The notes beneath the pieces were generated by a model that was not told the origin of the DNA, searched no databases, and saw only the letters and a list, made by a program, of their open reading frames with translations. A stretch of DNA of 64,000 nt, from the NCBI GenBank assembly GCA_031276035.1, contig JAISNV010000028.1, forward strand, positions 200,752 to 264,751. Direction: 5' to 3'. The position numbers and the translations under genes are program-made. Each line of letters opens with the position of its first letter. The first letter of the stretch is position 1. Shown here one piece after another: positions 53,886 through 64,000 of this stretch. This stretch comes from Bacteroidales bacterium. Lineage in GTDB: Bacteria; Bacteroidota; Bacteroidia; Bacteroidales; BM520.

Positions 53886-56672
53886 ATGGAATATAACCAT
53901 ATTGAGATTGAAAAGAAATGGCAGAAATTCTGGGCCGAAAATAAAATTTTTAAATCCGAAATAGATGATGCTAAGGAAAAGTATTATGTACTTGACATGT
54001 TCCCCTACCCGTCCGGTTCCGGATTACATGTAGGACATCCATTAGGATATATTGCATCCGATATATATGCAAGATACAAACGCCATAAAGGGTTTAATGT
54101 TTTACACCCAATGGGTTATGATGCTTTCGGATTACCGGCGGAACAATATGCTATTCAAACCGGAACTCATCCTGCAATTAATACTGAAAAAAATATTAAT
54201 CGATACAGGGAACAATTAGATAAAATCGGTTTTTCATACGATTGGGATAGAGAAATCAGAACTTCCGACCCGAAATATTATAAATGGACTCAATGGACTT
54301 TTATTCAATTGTTTAATTCATATTATTGCAATCAGGCTAACCAAGCACGGCCAATAGATGAATTGATTGAGGTTTTTTCTATACAAGGTACGAAGGGTTT
54401 GGAGTTAGCATGTACTGAACAAATATCTTTTACTGCTGAAGAATGGAATGCCAAAACCGAAGCGGAAAAGCAAAAAATATTGATGAATTATCGTCTCGCC
54501 TACTTGGCTGAAACTTGGGTTAATTGGTGCCCCGGACTTTGTACTGTTTTGGCGAATGATGAAGTAATAAACGGACTTTCGGAAAGAGGCGGTTTTCCTG
54601 TTGAAAGGAAGAAAATGCAACAATGGATTTTGAGAATCACAGCTTACGCTCAACGTTTATTGGATGGTCTTGAAACCATAGACTGGTCGGAATCACTTAA
54701 GGAAATGCAAAGAAACTGGATCGGTCGCTCGGAAGGTGCTACTGTATTCTTTGATATTGACGATCATCCTGAATTAAAACTTGAAATTTTTACTACTCGT
54801 CCTGATACTTTGTGGGGTTCTACTTTTATGGTACTCGCTCCCGAACATGATCATGTAAACATAATCACAAGCCCGGATTGCAAAAAACAAGTTGATGAGT
54901 ATGTTAATTACGCAAAAAATCGTAGCGAGCGCGAACGTATGAGCGAGGTTAAAACAGTCAGTGGTGTGTTTACAGGCGCATACGGAATCAATCCTATTAC
55001 TAATGAAAAAATCCCGATTTGGATTGCCGACTATGTTCTTTCGGGTTACGGAACTGGAGCCATAATGGCTGTTCCGGCTCACGACAGCAGAGACTTTGCT
55101 TTCGCACGTCATTTTAATCTTCCTATTCTACAAGTCGTTTGCGCAATAGGCGACCAACATTCTGATCCTAAAACATGGAAAGAATCATACGATTCAAAAG
55201 ACGGGGTAATGATTAACTCAGGATTTATCACCGGATTGCATGTTAAGGAAGCTATCACTAACGTTATTAAAAAACTTGAAGAAATAAATGTCGGAAAAGG
55301 CAAAATCAACTATCGCCTTCGCGATGCAATATTCAGCCGCCAAAGATACTGGGGAGAACCATTTCCGATTTTTTATAAAAATGGAATACCTTACCCAATG
55401 GACAATAAAGACTTGCCTCTGGAATTGCCGGAAATTGATAAATTTTTACCAACCGAAACAGGCGAACCGCCGTTGGCAAGAGCTGCAAATTGGACATATA
55501 AAGGTTACCCTCTGGAAGTTAACACAATGCCTGGTTTTGCCGGTTCCAGTGCATACTATCTGAGATATATGGATCCGCATAACGATAATGCATTGGTTTC
55601 TGATAAAGCTGTTAATTATTGGAAAAATGTAGATTTGTACTTGGGTGGCGATGAACATGCTTCCGGTCACTTGATTTACTCACGTGTATGGAATAAATTT
55701 CTATTCGATATCGGTATAGCTAAAACCGACGAACCGTTTCAGAAGCTTATTAACCAAGGTAAGATACAAGGTAGATCTAATTTTGTTTACAGGATTAACG
55801 GAACAAATACTTATGTTTCTCTTAATCTCAAAGATAAATATGAAACATCTGCCTTACATGTTGATATTAACATCGTTAAAAACGACGAATTGGATATTGA
55901 AGCATTTAAATCTATTAATCCTGAAAATGCAACTGCCGAATTTATTTTGGAAAACGGAAAATATATCAGTGGCTGGGAAATAGAAAAAATGTCAAAATCG
56001 AAGTTCAATGTGCAAAATCCTGATGATTTAGTAGATAAATATGGTGCCGATACATTGCGTTTATATGAAATGTTTCTGGGTCCGCTGGAATCTCACAAAC
56101 CTTGGGATACAAATGGAATTGAAGGAGTTGCCCGCTTTTTGAAAAAATTATGGAGATTATTTCACGACAGGAATAACAATTTTATTCTATCAGACGAAGA
56201 ACCGACAGCGGAGGAAATGAAAATTCTTCATAAAACTATATCTAAAGTAGAAGAAGACATCAAGAAATTCTCTTTCAATACAGCAGTTGCAAGCTTCATG
56301 ATTGCCGTAAATGAACTTTCGGATTTAAAATGTAATAAAAGAGGAGTCTTAGATCAACTTATTGTATTAGTCTCTCCATATGCGCCGCATATTGCAGAGG
56401 AATTATGGTCGCTTTCGGGACATAATAATACCGTTGAATATGAACATTATCCCATCTTTAATTCTAAATTTATTGAAGAGGATGATTTTGAATATCCGGT
56501 TTCATTTAATGGAAAACTCAGATTTAAAATCAGACTACCATTAACAATTAATCAGGATGAAGTTGAAAAAATAGTTTTATCCGCACCTGAAGCAAAAAAA
56601 TGGATTGATGGTAAAACTGTTAAGAAATTTATCTTCGTTCCAAAGAAAATTATTAATATTGCAGTAGTTTAA
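53886..56672 (+). CDS. leuS: Leucyl-tRNA synthetase
   Basis: Class I synthetase of 928 residues. HVGH at 48-51 in [11 protein letters not shown], the CP1 editing domain with [19 protein letters not shown] and [18 protein letters not shown], and KMSKSK near residue 699. An insert around residues 155-195 ([11 protein letters not shown] to [13 protein letters not shown]) seems to be a Bacteroidetes-type extension. A short overlap of 20 bp with convergent pgi ends the gene. Confidence 0.97.
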   Translation: MEYNHIEIEKKWQKFWAENKIFKSEIDDAKEKYYVLDMFPYPSGSGLHVGHPLGYIASDIYARYKRHKGFNVLHPMGYDAFGLPAEQYAIQTGTHPAINTEKNINRYREQLDKIGFSYDWDREIRTSDPKYYKWTQWTFIQLFNSYYCNQANQARPIDELIEVFSIQGTKGLELACTEQISFTAEEWNAKTEAEKQKILMNYRLAYLAETWVNWCPGLCTVLANDEVINGLSERGGFPVERKKMQQWILRITAYAQRLLDGLETIDWSESLKEMQRNWIGRSEGATVFFDIDDHPELKLEIFTTRPDTLWGSTFMVLAPEHDHVNIITSPDCKKQVDEYVNYAKNRSERERMSEVKTVSGVFTGAYGINPITNEKIPIWIADYVLSGYGTGAIMAVPAHDSRDFAFARHFNLPILQVVCAIGDQHSDPKTWKESYDSKDGVMINSGFITGLHVKEAITNVIKKLEEINVGKGKINYRLRDAIFSRQRYWGEPFPIFYKNGIPYPMDNKDLPLELPEIDKFLPTETGEPPLARAANWTYKGYPLEVNTMPGFAGSSAYYLRYMDPHNDNALVSDKAVNYWKNVDLYLGGDEHASGHLIYSRVWNKFLFDIGIAKTDEPFQKLINQGKIQGRSNFVYRINGTNTYVSLNLKDKYETSALHVDINIVKNDELDIEAFKSINPENATAEFILENGKYISGWEIEKMSKSKFNVQNPDDLVDKYGADTLRLYEMFLGPLESHKPWDTNGIEGVARFLKKLWRLFHDRNNNFILSDEEPTAEEMKILHKTISKVEEDIKKFSFNTAVASFMIAVNELSDLKCNKRGVLDQLIVLVSPYAPHIAEELWSLSGHNNTVEYEHYPIFNSKFIEEDDFEYPVSFNGKLRFKIRLPLTINQDEVEKIVLSAPEAKKWIDGKTVKKFIFVPKKIINIAVV

Positions 56673-57936
56673 ACATATTCTTTTTATAATTTTCTACTCC
56701 AGGCTGGTCAAACGGATTAACATTCAACATATATCCGCCAATTCCGCAGGCAAACTCAAATAAATAAATCAATTGTCCCAGATAATATTCACTAATATTT
56801 GGGACATTTATTATTATATTAGGCACGCCACCTTCAACATGTGCCTGAACAGTTGCTTTTTCTGCTGTTTTATTGATTTGATGTAATGTTTTTCCCGCAA
56901 GATAATTTAATCCATCGAAATCGTTTTCAATTTTAGGAATCGAAACATCATTACTGATATTCTCAACATGAAGAATAGTTTCGAATAATATTTTAGAACC
57001 TGACTGAATAAACTGTCCCAGGGAATGTAAATCAGTTGTGAAAGAAACACTTGCAGGAAACAAACCTTTTCCATTTTTGCCTTCACTTTCACCGAAAAGT
57101 TGTTTCCACCATTCGCCGAAAGAATTCAATTGACTAAGATAAGTTACAAAAATTTCAACATCAAAACCTAATGCGTATAAACAATATCTTGCCATTGCGT
57201 ATTGTAAAGCCGGATTTTTTGATATATCCTTTTCATTTCTGCAAATTTTTGACATATCATTTGCACCTTTCACAAGTTCCTCAATATTAATTCCTGCAAA
57301 AGCTAAAGGAACTAAACCCACAGGCGTTAAAACAGAAAACCTGCCGCCTATATCATCGGGAATTACATAAGATTTATAATTATTTTCTAATGTTGTTTTG
57401 TGTAAAGTGCCTTTCTTTTCATCTGTAATAGTGATAATTCGTTCAAAAACTTTAGTACCATATTTATTTTCGGCATGCTGCTTTATTATTCTAAAAGCAA
57501 TTGCAGGTTCCAAAGTTGTACCGGATTTTGATATTACAATTAATGCATAATCTTCATTATCCAAATTAATCAACAAATTATGTAGATTCTGTCCGTTAAT
57601 ATCATTGCCTGCAAAATGTATCTTAATATCCGGTTTTAATTGTGGTTTCAGAGCATCAATAATTGCTTTGGCACCGAGATAAGAACCGCCAATACCTACT
57701 ACAACAAGAGAATCAATTTTTTTCTTAACTTGTGATATTTGTTCCATTATGTCATTAATAACAGAAGATTCGATAGTTAATTCGGGAGAGTTAATCCAAC
57801 CTGTAAATTCCTTTCCTTCACCGGTTTTATTGATTAGAGTATCAAAAGCCGAATAAAGTTCATCGATAATAACATCATATAATTCTAAAGGGATAAATTC
57901 TTTGAAATATTCGTTGTTAATGCTAATTGTATTCAT
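56653..57936 (-). CDS. pgi: Glucose-6-phosphate isomerase
   Basis: Interconverts glucose 6-phosphate and fructose 6-phosphate. 427 residues from ATG 57936; an upstream in-frame start at 57987 would fall inside a terminator hairpin and is rejected. [51 protein letters not shown] and the catalytic Glu in [14 protein letters not shown] are visible. This is the shorter Bacillus-type form. Its TATATTTG -7 box (57959-57952) directly follows the T tract of an upstream terminator. Confidence 0.95.
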   Translation of the reverse strand: MNTISINNEYFKEFIPLELYDVIIDELYSAFDTLINKTGEGKEFTGWINSPELTIESSVINDIMEQISQVKKKIDSLVVVGIGGSYLGAKAIIDALKPQLKPDIKIHFAGNDINGQNLHNLLINLDNEDYALIVISKSGTTLEPAIAFRIIKQHAENKYGTKVFERIITITDEKKGTLHKTTLENNYKSYVIPDDIGGRFSVLTPVGLVPLAFAGINIEELVKGANDMSKICRNEKDISKNPALQYAMARYCLYALGFDVEIFVTYLSQLNSFGEWWKQLFGESEGKNGKGLFPASVSFTTDLHSLGQFIQSGSKILFETILHVENISNDVSIPKIENDFDGLNYLAGKTLHQINKTAEKATVQAHVEGGVPNIIINVPNISEYYLGQLIYLFEFACGIGGYMLNVNPFDQPGVENYKKNMFKLLQY

Positions 57937-57959
57937 GATAAATTTTTGGGGCAAATATA

Positions 57960-58104
57960 AAAAAAAAAGTTGAGGCAATCGCCTCAACTTTTAATGGGTT
58001 GGTCGTTATCTAAAAGGGGGGGTAAATATATACACACATTATTTTAGGAACTAAAAGGAAGGGACGAATCAACGACCAACCACATTGTAAATACAAAAAA
58101 AAGA
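57960..58104 (-). ncRNA. Candidate small structured RNA upstream of pgi
   Basis: Transcribed on the minus strand from a TACCTTTG box (58118-58111) to a strong terminator (57992-57965). The predicted RNA of about 145 nt has a perfect 11-bp closing stem: GGTTGGTCGTT (58081-58071) with AACGACCAACC (58007-57997). Inside are a short TTTTAG/CTAAAA hairpin with a second competing CTAAAA, and a run of seven C. No protein frame fits. Own promoter, long stem and terminator make a stand-alone sRNA likely. It might be a Bacteroidetes 6S-type RNA or another Bacteroidales family, but I cannot assign one. Confidence 0.6.
57965..57992 (-). terminator. Strong terminator of the candidate sRNA
   Basis: AAAAGTTGAGGC and GCCTCAACTTTT form a perfect 12-bp stem with a four-base loop. 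On the minus strand it is followed by a run of ten T, six of them beyond the stem, ending in the pgi -7 box. Confidence 0.85.
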
Positions 58105-58110
58105 ACTACA

Positions 58111-58118
58111 CAAAGGTA
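58111..58118 (-). promoter_or_regulatory. -7 box of the candidate sRNA
   Basis: TACCTTTG on the minus strand fits TAnnTTTG. No TTG is found 19-21 bp upstream, so the promoter is only half supported. Confidence 0.45.
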
Positions 58119-58264
58119 TAAACTTTTTTTATTCTTGAATACATTTCTTTAAAAAATTTTTGTTAATAAATGTTAACAACAATTCAACCAACTATAAATC
58201 AAAATGTTGTCAAATATATTTTTTATAGAAATATAAAGAAAACATTAAGATTCATTAATATTTC

Positions 58265-59803
58265 TTAATAAAACTTTTCTTTCGGCGGTTTTTTAGGAAT
58301 TTCATCAAATCTTAATTTAAAACCGCTCAATCTTTCTTTTTCTTTTGAAGATTTATCTTCCGGAATTAATTCAGACTTCGGATCGGTTAAATTAATCAAT
58401 CGTGAAATATCATTATCAGTAAAAAATATTTTCGCATCCGAGGATATTATAAAATAAGGCCCTATCAAAGTTCCGTCATCTTCCCTGAGAAAAAAAATAA
58501 TTTCCGTATTTCCGTTGACATCAACATACGAAAGTTGATTATCATCAAAAAACAAATCTACAACTTTTCCTTTAATCTGATTATATTCACCAATACTATC
58601 TTTAGAAATAATAAATCCGTTTGGTAAGGCAGTAATTTTTTCAAGCACTTCATCTTTAATAAAAAATACAATTGTATCACCGGTAATTTGATTGTTATCA
58701 GCCCACAAAGCCGGATTTTTAAATAATCTCGCAAGAGAATCAGCATTATAATAAACTAATGAATCTCCTAAGGCTTGATAATCTACATTATAAATCTTTG
58801 TATTATGATACGCATAAAGTTTATCAATATCTTCGGTTTGAGTAATAAATTCAACATATAAAGTATCTGCAAGAAGAAATACAGTATCGGTTTCATTAAC
58901 AAATCTGGCTACAGCATTATCGGAAATAAAAGCATATTCTTTAATTTTATTATACTCAAGATATTCCGACCAAGTTTTGACATTATTTATCGTATCAATA
59001 ACAATTACATCCTTATATGCTTCGGCGTATTCAATACCTTCATCGTAATATGCGCTATCTGAGAAAACTATATATTCATTATAATGTATTTCCACATTAG
59101 TTTTGAGATAAGATTTATTTGCTTTGGAATCATATATTCCTTTCTCACAATACAGGGTATTATTCTCTTTGAAAATAGTCGTTTTGTCAAATGTTCTTGA
59201 AATTTCCGTATAACAATTATAAAAAACCGTATCAGAAATTAAAGTATAATCAGGATTGGTAATCACAACATCAGTAAAAAAATCAAAATCTTTATTATCC
59301 AAATAATAATAACCAACCTTACTTACAAGATATTTATCACTATTATTAATTGTTGCTCCTGTAGTATAATAGGCATACTTTTTTGCACGATCATAGAACA
59401 AAATATCTGTACGCAAAGTTGTTGTAGGATCCGTTAACAAAACATCTTCATGAATTTCAGCAAGTCGGGTGTTTCCGTTGTAAATAAGATATTTCCCATA
59501 AAGATTAATTGTGTCGCTATCAATAATATGCACTTTACCAAAAGCCTCCAAATCATTTCTATCTTTGTTCATATAAGCACTATCACAGTACAAAAAAGCA
59601 GAATCGTGCTTGAGAATAACATTACCTATCAACAATTGATAGTTTCCCGAACGATGATTTCTAGCAATATCCGCCTTAATCAATTGAATTACCGTAGGCT
59701 TTTCTCCTCCCTCAACAGTTTGGGGATAACAATAAAATGAAAAAAAACTAAAAAAAGTAAATAGAACCAGCGACCTAATTAATATTTTTAGAGTGTTAAA
59801 CAT
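58265..59803 (-). CDS. OstA-like protein (LPS transport family)
   Basis: 512 residues with an N-terminal signal sequence. The repeated beta units (GNVILKHDSAFLYCDSAYMNK, GKVHIIDSDTINLYGKYLIYNGNTR, and later copies) are those of the Bacteroidetes OstA-like family (PF13100), related to LptA and the N-terminal domain of LptD, which bridge LPS across the periplasm. The C-terminal part is lysine- and proline-rich. It is the last gene of a rseP-gpmI-ostA-like run, starting 12 bp after gpmI. Confidence 0.9.
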   Translation of the reverse strand: MFNTLKILIRSLVLFTFFSFFSFYCYPQTVEGGEKPTVIQLIKADIARNHRSGNYQLLIGNVILKHDSAFLYCDSAYMNKDRNDLEAFGKVHIIDSDTINLYGKYLIYNGNTRLAEIHEDVLLTDPTTTLRTDILFYDRAKKYAYYTTGATINNSDKYLVSKVGYYYLDNKDFDFFTDVVITNPDYTLISDTVFYNCYTEISRTFDKTTIFKENNTLYCEKGIYDSKANKSYLKTNVEIHYNEYIVFSDSAYYDEGIEYAEAYKDVIVIDTINNVKTWSEYLEYNKIKEYAFISDNAVARFVNETDTVFLLADTLYVEFITQTEDIDKLYAYHNTKIYNVDYQALGDSLVYYNADSLARLFKNPALWADNNQITGDTIVFFIKDEVLEKITALPNGFIISKDSIGEYNQIKGKVVDLFFDDNQLSYVDVNGNTEIIFFLREDDGTLIGPYFIISSDAKIFFTDNDISRLINLTDPKSELIPEDKSSKEKERLSGFKLRFDEIPKKPPKEKFY

Positions 59804-59815
59804 GATACTGAATAT

Positions 59816-61330
59816 TTAAACCAATATGTTTCCTGTCATAATTTTCGGAATATCCAAACCCATTATTTTAAGTATTGTAGGAGCAATGTCAGACAATCTG
59901 CCGTCTTTCACATATTTGTATTTATCGCTGACAAGAATTATCGGAACTAAATTAAGTGAATGCGCTGTATTCGGACTTCCATCATCATTTAAGGCATAAT
60001 CTGCGTTACCATGATCCGCGATAATTATTACAGTATAATTATGTTTTAATGAAGCATCGACAATTTCGCCGACACATTCGTCAACAACGGAAATAGCTTT
60101 CTGAATTGCCTTATAAACTCCGGTATGACCCACCATATCTCCATTTGCAAAATTCAAACAAATAAAATCCGCAGATTCATTATTTATTTCTTTAACCAAA
60201 GCATCTTTTACGAGATAAGCGCTCATTTCAGGTTTAAGATCATATGTTGCGACTTTAGGCGAAGGTATTAAAATACGCTTTTCACCCGGAAATTCAGCCT
60301 CAACACCACCATTGAAAAAGAACGTAACATGAGCATATTTTTCGGTTTCCGCAATTCTTATTTGCCTCAGCGAATTTTCAGCAATAATTTCTCCCAAAGT
60401 TTGAGTTACATGCTCATTATCGAAAATTATATGCATATCTTTAAATGTATCATCATATCTTGTCATTGTGAGATAATACAATTTCAAAGGTTTCATATCA
60501 TATTCCGGAAATGCTTCTTGTGTGAGAACACGTGTATATTGACGAGCGCGATCATTTCTAAAATTAAAACTGATTACTACATCATTATCTTTAATTTGTG
60601 CTACAGGGTTATCATTTTCATCAAGAATAACTGTCGGAATGATAAACTCATCCGTAATATCCTGATTATAAGATTTTGTAATTGCTTCTTTAGGGGAATG
60701 TGCGGTATTTCCCATCCCATTAACCATTACATCATATCCTCTTTTAATTCTTTCCCAACGTTTATCCCTATCCATTGTGTAATATCTGCCTGCAACTGTT
60801 GCAATTTTCCCCCGACTTACTTTCAGATGATTTTCAAGATTTTCTATAAATCCTAACCCACTATGCGGATCAGTATCTCTTCCATCGGTAATGGCATGGA
60901 TAAAAACATTTTCAATGCCGAAATCTTTAGTAATATCGCAAAGCTTATATAAATGTTTGTCGGAAGAATGAACACAACCGTCGGAAACAAGTCCTATGAA
61001 GTGTACGGAAACATTATTCTTTTTCGCATAATTCATTGCATCAACAATAACCGGATTTTTGGAAATCGAATTATCTTCGCATGCTTTATTTATTTTTACA
61101 AGGTCTTGATAAATAATTCTTCCGGCACCAATGTTTAAATGTCCGACTTCAGAATTCCCCATCTGCCCATGCGGCAAACCAACATCTTCACCGCTTGCTT
61201 TAAGAGTAGCATGAGGATATTTTGCCGTAATTCTATCCATATTCGGTGTAGGAGTATTGCTTATTACATCGGCTTTAGAACCGTCGCCTAAACCCCAACC
61301 GTCCAATATCATCAAAAGAACTTTATCCAT
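59816..61330 (-). CDS. gpmI: 2,3-bisphosphoglycerate-independent phosphoglycerate mutase
   Basis: Manganese-dependent glycolytic mutase of the alkaline phosphatase superfamily. 504 residues from ATG 61330; a GTG at 61339 overlapping the rseP stop is an alternative start. [12 protein letters not shown] holds the first metal aspartate; [16 protein letters not shown] the catalytic serine; ITDGRDTDP and [10 protein letters not shown] bind substrate; [12 protein letters not shown] and [13 protein letters not shown] provide the remaining metal ligands. Confidence 0.97.
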   Translation of the reverse strand: MDKVLLMILDGWGLGDGSKADVISNTPTPNMDRITAKYPHATLKASGEDVGLPHGQMGNSEVGHLNIGAGRIIYQDLVKINKACEDNSISKNPVIVDAMNYAKKNNVSVHFIGLVSDGCVHSSDKHLYKLCDITKDFGIENVFIHAITDGRDTDPHSGLGFIENLENHLKVSRGKIATVAGRYYTMDRDKRWERIKRGYDVMVNGMGNTAHSPKEAITKSYNQDITDEFIIPTVILDENDNPVAQIKDNDVVISFNFRNDRARQYTRVLTQEAFPEYDMKPLKLYYLTMTRYDDTFKDMHIIFDNEHVTQTLGEIIAENSLRQIRIAETEKYAHVTFFFNGGVEAEFPGEKRILIPSPKVATYDLKPEMSAYLVKDALVKEINNESADFICLNFANGDMVGHTGVYKAIQKAISVVDECVGEIVDASLKHNYTVIIIADHGNADYALNDDGSPNTAHSLNLVPIILVSDKYKYVKDGRLSDIAPTILKIMGLDIPKIMTGNILV

Positions 61331-61335
61331 AATAA

Positions 61336-62817
61336 TCACTTAATAATAAAACGTGTAATATCATTCCACATCGCAAGAGCGAAGAGCGCGAAAATCAAGA
61401 GCATACCTATAATCTGAGCAATTTCCAAGAACCTATCACTAGGTTTTCTACCTGTTATCATTTCGTAAAGAGTAAATATAACATGTCCTCCATCTAAGGC
61501 AGGAATCGGCAATAAGTTCATTATTGCAAGAATAATAGAGATGAAAGCCGTTAATTGCCAGAAAGCTTGCCAATCCCAAGTTCCTGGGAAAATACTTCCA
61601 ATAGTAATGAAACTCCCAACCGATTCATAAGCTTTTACATCGGGAGAAAACAATAATTTCAGTTGTTTCAAATAGCTGCTTATACCAGTGAAAGCTTTAG
61701 CACAACCGGCAGGGATTGCCTGAAAGAAAGAATACTCTTTTTCTGCAAAATCGAAAACTCCTGCAGAGGTTATATATACACCCAATAAAGCATTTTCAGG
61801 TAAAAACATATTAATATCAATTGTGTCATTACTCCTAACAACATTCAAGGTAATATCTTGGTTTTTATGTTTTTGCAATTCCGGTCGGTATTCATCAAAG
61901 AAATCGAAATATTGATCATTAATTCCGATAATTCTATCGTTAGTTTCTAATCCTGCTTCTTTTGCCGGAGAATCTTCAGCGAAAGCGCCAACAATAAAAG
62001 GTACTCTGGGACTCATGAAGAATTCTTTAGCACTTACAAGTTTACCTATAGTTTCCTGAGGCAGAGCAATATCGACTTTTTCACCATCTCTTAAAACTTG
62101 TATAGTCGACGCTTGTTCAAGAAGAATTACTTCCGGAATTTTGTAAAATGATTCGACTTCTTCATTATCAATACTTAAAATACGGTCACCATTTCTCAAG
62201 CCCATTTCATAACCGAGAGAATCAACAGTAATTCCGTACTTAACATTCTCGGTAGGTAAATACATCTCTCCATAAGTAAATAATAATCCGATATAAATTA
62301 CCATTGCTGCAATAACATTCATAATAACGCCAGCAAGCATAATTATCAAACGTTGCCATGCGGGTTTTGAACGAAATTCATGTTTTTGCGGATCCTGTTT
62401 TAATTGTTCCGTATCCATTGATTCATCTATCATTCCGGCAATCTTAACATATCCGCCCAATGGCACCCAGCCTATTCCCCATTCAGTAGTTTCGGGATAT
62501 TTCCCCCAATTATCATCACTCAACTCTTTTATAGGAGTTGGTTCATATATCACTCTTCCTTTGGAATCCGTTAATATATTTCCATCCTCATCATGTTTAG
62601 GCCTTTCATTTATTACATTCTTTGAGAAGAATTTAAATTGCCATTTGCCTTTTATCTTTTTTGCTCTTAATATTGAGAATTTCGGATTAAAAAATAAATA
62701 AAATTTTTCTACCCTTACTTTAAAAATTTTTGCCGCAATAAAATGTCCGAATTCATGAACAATAACAAGAATCGACAGACACAATAAAAGTTGTACGATT
62801 TTTATAAATACTACCAT
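61336..62817 (-). CDS. rseP: RIP metalloprotease (site-2 protease)
   Basis: Intramembrane zinc protease of family M50B that cleaves anti-sigma factors and signal-peptide remnants. 493 residues. HEFGH at 21-25 is the zinc motif, the second motif is [13 protein letters not shown] near residue 438, and two PDZ domains lie between, with [16 protein letters not shown] and [16 protein letters not shown]. Four membrane segments. First gene of rseP-gpmI-ostA-like. A minus-strand TACTTTTG box (62916-62909) lies 92 bp upstream. Confidence 0.95.
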   Translation of the reverse strand: MVVFIKIVQLLLCLSILVIVHEFGHFIAAKIFKVRVEKFYLFFNPKFSILRAKKIKGKWQFKFFSKNVINERPKHDEDGNILTDSKGRVIYEPTPIKELSDDNWGKYPETTEWGIGWVPLGGYVKIAGMIDESMDTEQLKQDPQKHEFRSKPAWQRLIIMLAGVIMNVIAAMVIYIGLLFTYGEMYLPTENVKYGITVDSLGYEMGLRNGDRILSIDNEEVESFYKIPEVILLEQASTIQVLRDGEKVDIALPQETIGKLVSAKEFFMSPRVPFIVGAFAEDSPAKEAGLETNDRIIGINDQYFDFFDEYRPELQKHKNQDITLNVVRSNDTIDINMFLPENALLGVYITSAGVFDFAEKEYSFFQAIPAGCAKAFTGISSYLKQLKLLFSPDVKAYESVGSFITIGSIFPGTWDWQAFWQLTAFISIILAIMNLLPIPALDGGHVIFTLYEMITGRKPSDRFLEIAQIIGMLLIFALFALAMWNDITRFIIK

Positions 62818-62986
62818 ATAATTAATTTTTCTGAGGTAATTTTTTGAAATTTAACGTTATTTTTTTGTCTAAATTTTTATATTATATTTTAATATAAAAA
62901 TAAGGGTACAAAAGTAATAAAGAAAATTGGTTTGATAGTGTATTAAAAAATTAAAAATGTATAAAATAATGGAACTAACGGGTATA

Positions 62987-63655
62987 TTATTTATCTAAAT
63001 CGATATATTTAATTAATAAAGTATCAACAATTCCGGTTCTGCTTGAAAAATCTTCAATTGATGTAAAATACATCTTTGCTCTATTATTTACAATTATTTT
63101 TGTCATATCATAATCAATATACGGATGACGCAAAATATCTTTAAATTCTAATTTGTTAATTGCCAATTTATTAATACGAGATGTGTCAATTGTAATATTA
63201 TTTTTTAATTTATCATACATTTCTTCGGTAAAATATTTTATCTCAAGCAATTGTCTTTTACAATAAAAACCGCCTAACCTATCCCGATAATAAATAATTC
63301 TTCCGGCAAAAACCTGGCCGATTCCGGCAAGCGGTAATAAACCCGCAGAATCAACGGAATTTAATTCGACTAATAATGGAATTTCTTTCACCGGAACCTG
63401 TTTTACTTTTTCTTGTTTTGGATGTTCATTTGATGGCATAATATTTTGTAATTCTTTAGTTCGAGGCAAAACCTGTTCTTTAATTTCTTGTTCCGGTAAC
63501 GGCAATTCCACAATCATCTTTTCATATTTCAGAAATTCCTTTTTTGATTGATAATTTGAATAAAGCATACGAAATACCGACAGTAAAATAATTATTATCG
63601 ATAGCATCACAATATTTCGTCTATCGGTTTTTGAAAAAAATAAATACTCTTTCAT
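62987..63655 (-). CDS. Helix-hairpin-helix protein, ComEA-like
   Basis: 222 residues. One N-terminal membrane helix (residues about 16-33), a Glu/Pro-rich spacer, then helix-hairpin-helix DNA-binding motifs with VELNSVDSAGLLPLAGIGQVFAGRIIYYRDRLGGF (about 95-130) and a second, diverged set near the C-terminus. This is the ComEA family of membrane-anchored DNA receptors, widely seen in Bacteroidetes; a DNA-uptake role is not proven. It begins one base after the DUF2851 gene. Confidence 0.88.
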   Translation of the reverse strand: MKEYLFFSKTDRRNIVMLSIIIILLSVFRMLYSNYQSKKEFLKYEKMIVELPLPEQEIKEQVLPRTKELQNIMPSNEHPKQEKVKQVPVKEIPLLVELNSVDSAGLLPLAGIGQVFAGRIIYYRDRLGGFYCKRQLLEIKYFTEEMYDKLKNNITIDTSRINKLAINKLEFKDILRHPYIDYDMTKIIVNNRAKMYFTSIEDFSSRTGIVDTLLIKYIDLDK

Positions 63656-63656
63656 A

Positions 63657-64000
63657 TTATTTTCTTAATATTTTTGTTCCTATTTTACATTTTAGACATT
63701 GTTTTTTATCGCAATAATTTATTTTCAGATACAATAAGGCTTGAGAATGCAATGCGTTTTTAGATGAAAATCCTAATTTTTCCATATTACGTATAATCAC
63801 GTTATTTTCCGAAGATATTTTTTCAATCAGATTGAGTGCTTCATCAGTAAAAGCATCTACTTTTCTATATTTTCCATAAAAAAACAAAAATGGAATTACT
63901 GTATTGATTAAAATTAAATCTACAGAAGAATTACCCATACTTCTATTATGTTCGGTTGTTAATTTATCAAATCGTACATGACTATTCCAATATTCATTGA
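63657..64000 (-). CDS. DUF2851 protein, C-terminal part, cut by window edge
   Basis: The minus-strand frame is open from the stop at 63657 to the window end, so the gene continues beyond it; the ATG at 63938 is internal. The 114 visible residues read EYWNSHVRFDKL at the edge, then INTVIPFLFFYGKY, SQALLYLKINYCDKKQCLKCKIG, which match the C-terminus of DUF2851, a Bacteroidetes family of about 430 residues with conserved cysteines and unknown function. Confidence 0.8.
   Translation of the reverse strand, partial: NEYWNSHVRFDKLTTEHNRSMGNSSVDLILINTVIPFLFFYGKYRKVDAFTDEALNLIEKISSENNVIIRNMEKLGFSSKNALHSQALLYLKINYCDKKQCLKCKIGTKILRK

Noticed and set aside
57937..58264. Riboswitch in the pgi leader
   Set aside because: The structured region ends in its own terminator before the pgi -7 box, which fits a separate RNA better than a leader; read-through control cannot be fully excluded.

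Overview
The window looks like a chromosomal segment of an AT-rich, anaerobic member of the Bacteroidetes, most likely order Bacteroidales. Support: promoters of the TTG-N19-21-TAnnTTTG type recur upstream of genes; almost no gene has a Shine-Dalgarno sequence; a large secreted repeat protein ends in a type IX secretion (T9SS) sorting domain; and Bacteroidetes-type families are present (OstA-like protein, a GldH-like lipoprotein, DUF2851, a DUF4249-like lipoprotein, a long leucyl-tRNA synthetase with an extra insert). The gene content is mostly core. I see no insertion sequences, integrases, tRNAs, rRNAs or CRISPR arrays.

Layout. 0.2-4 kb: secreted cadherin-like repeat protein. 4.3-10.2 kb: dnaK, a lipoprotein, a cytidylate-kinase-like protein, a MATE exporter and trmN6. 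10.4-14.8 kb: a minus-strand lysine-fermentation operon (kamD, kamE, CoA-transferase subunit B, thiolase). 15.2-19.4 kb: NlpE-like lipoprotein, then an ABC transporter/GntR operon with a clear operator, an unknown membrane-anchored protein and a CPBP protease. 19.4-22.1 kb: a frameshifted DUF1287 gene and a stand-alone EF-G. 22.6-29.6 kb: DUF975 membrane protein, rlmN, then rsfS-ftsH-LUD-DUF2007-cdsA and psd. 29.6-31.5 kb: an AAA ATPase plus DUF4435/TOPRIM pair resembling the PARIS anti-phage system, the most accessory-looking module here. 31.5-38.5 kb: ldcA with a C-terminal membrane anchor, an MFS transporter, radA-rfaE2-flippase, a 55-residue ferredoxin and rarA. 38.8-50.6 kb: hsp20, a coiled-coil zinc-ribbon protein, lpxK, lpxH, pncA-pncB, a 1489-residue secreted protein of unknown function and tyrS. 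50.9-64 kb: GldH-like lipoprotein, HD protein, dxr, purN, leuS, pgi, a candidate small RNA, rseP-gpmI-ostA-like, an HHH protein and the 3' part of a DUF2851 gene.

How the genes work together. Several encode a Gram-negative envelope: lpxH and lpxK (lipid A), rfaE2 (heptose), OstA-like, rseP, cdsA and psd (phospholipids), ldcA (peptidoglycan recycling). The kam operon points to amino-acid fermentation through acetoacetate and acetyl-CoA, but the rest of that pathway is outside the window. pncA-pncB salvage NAD. dnaK and hsp20 share a 12-bp sequence inside inverted repeats upstream, suggesting a common heat-shock control.

Main leads: the PARIS-like pair (29581-31452), the candidate small RNA next to pgi (57960-58104), the shared dnaK/hsp20 repeats, the GntR operator at 15900-15925, and the giant secreted protein at 44684-49153. 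All family names come from reading the protein sequences. No database search was run.
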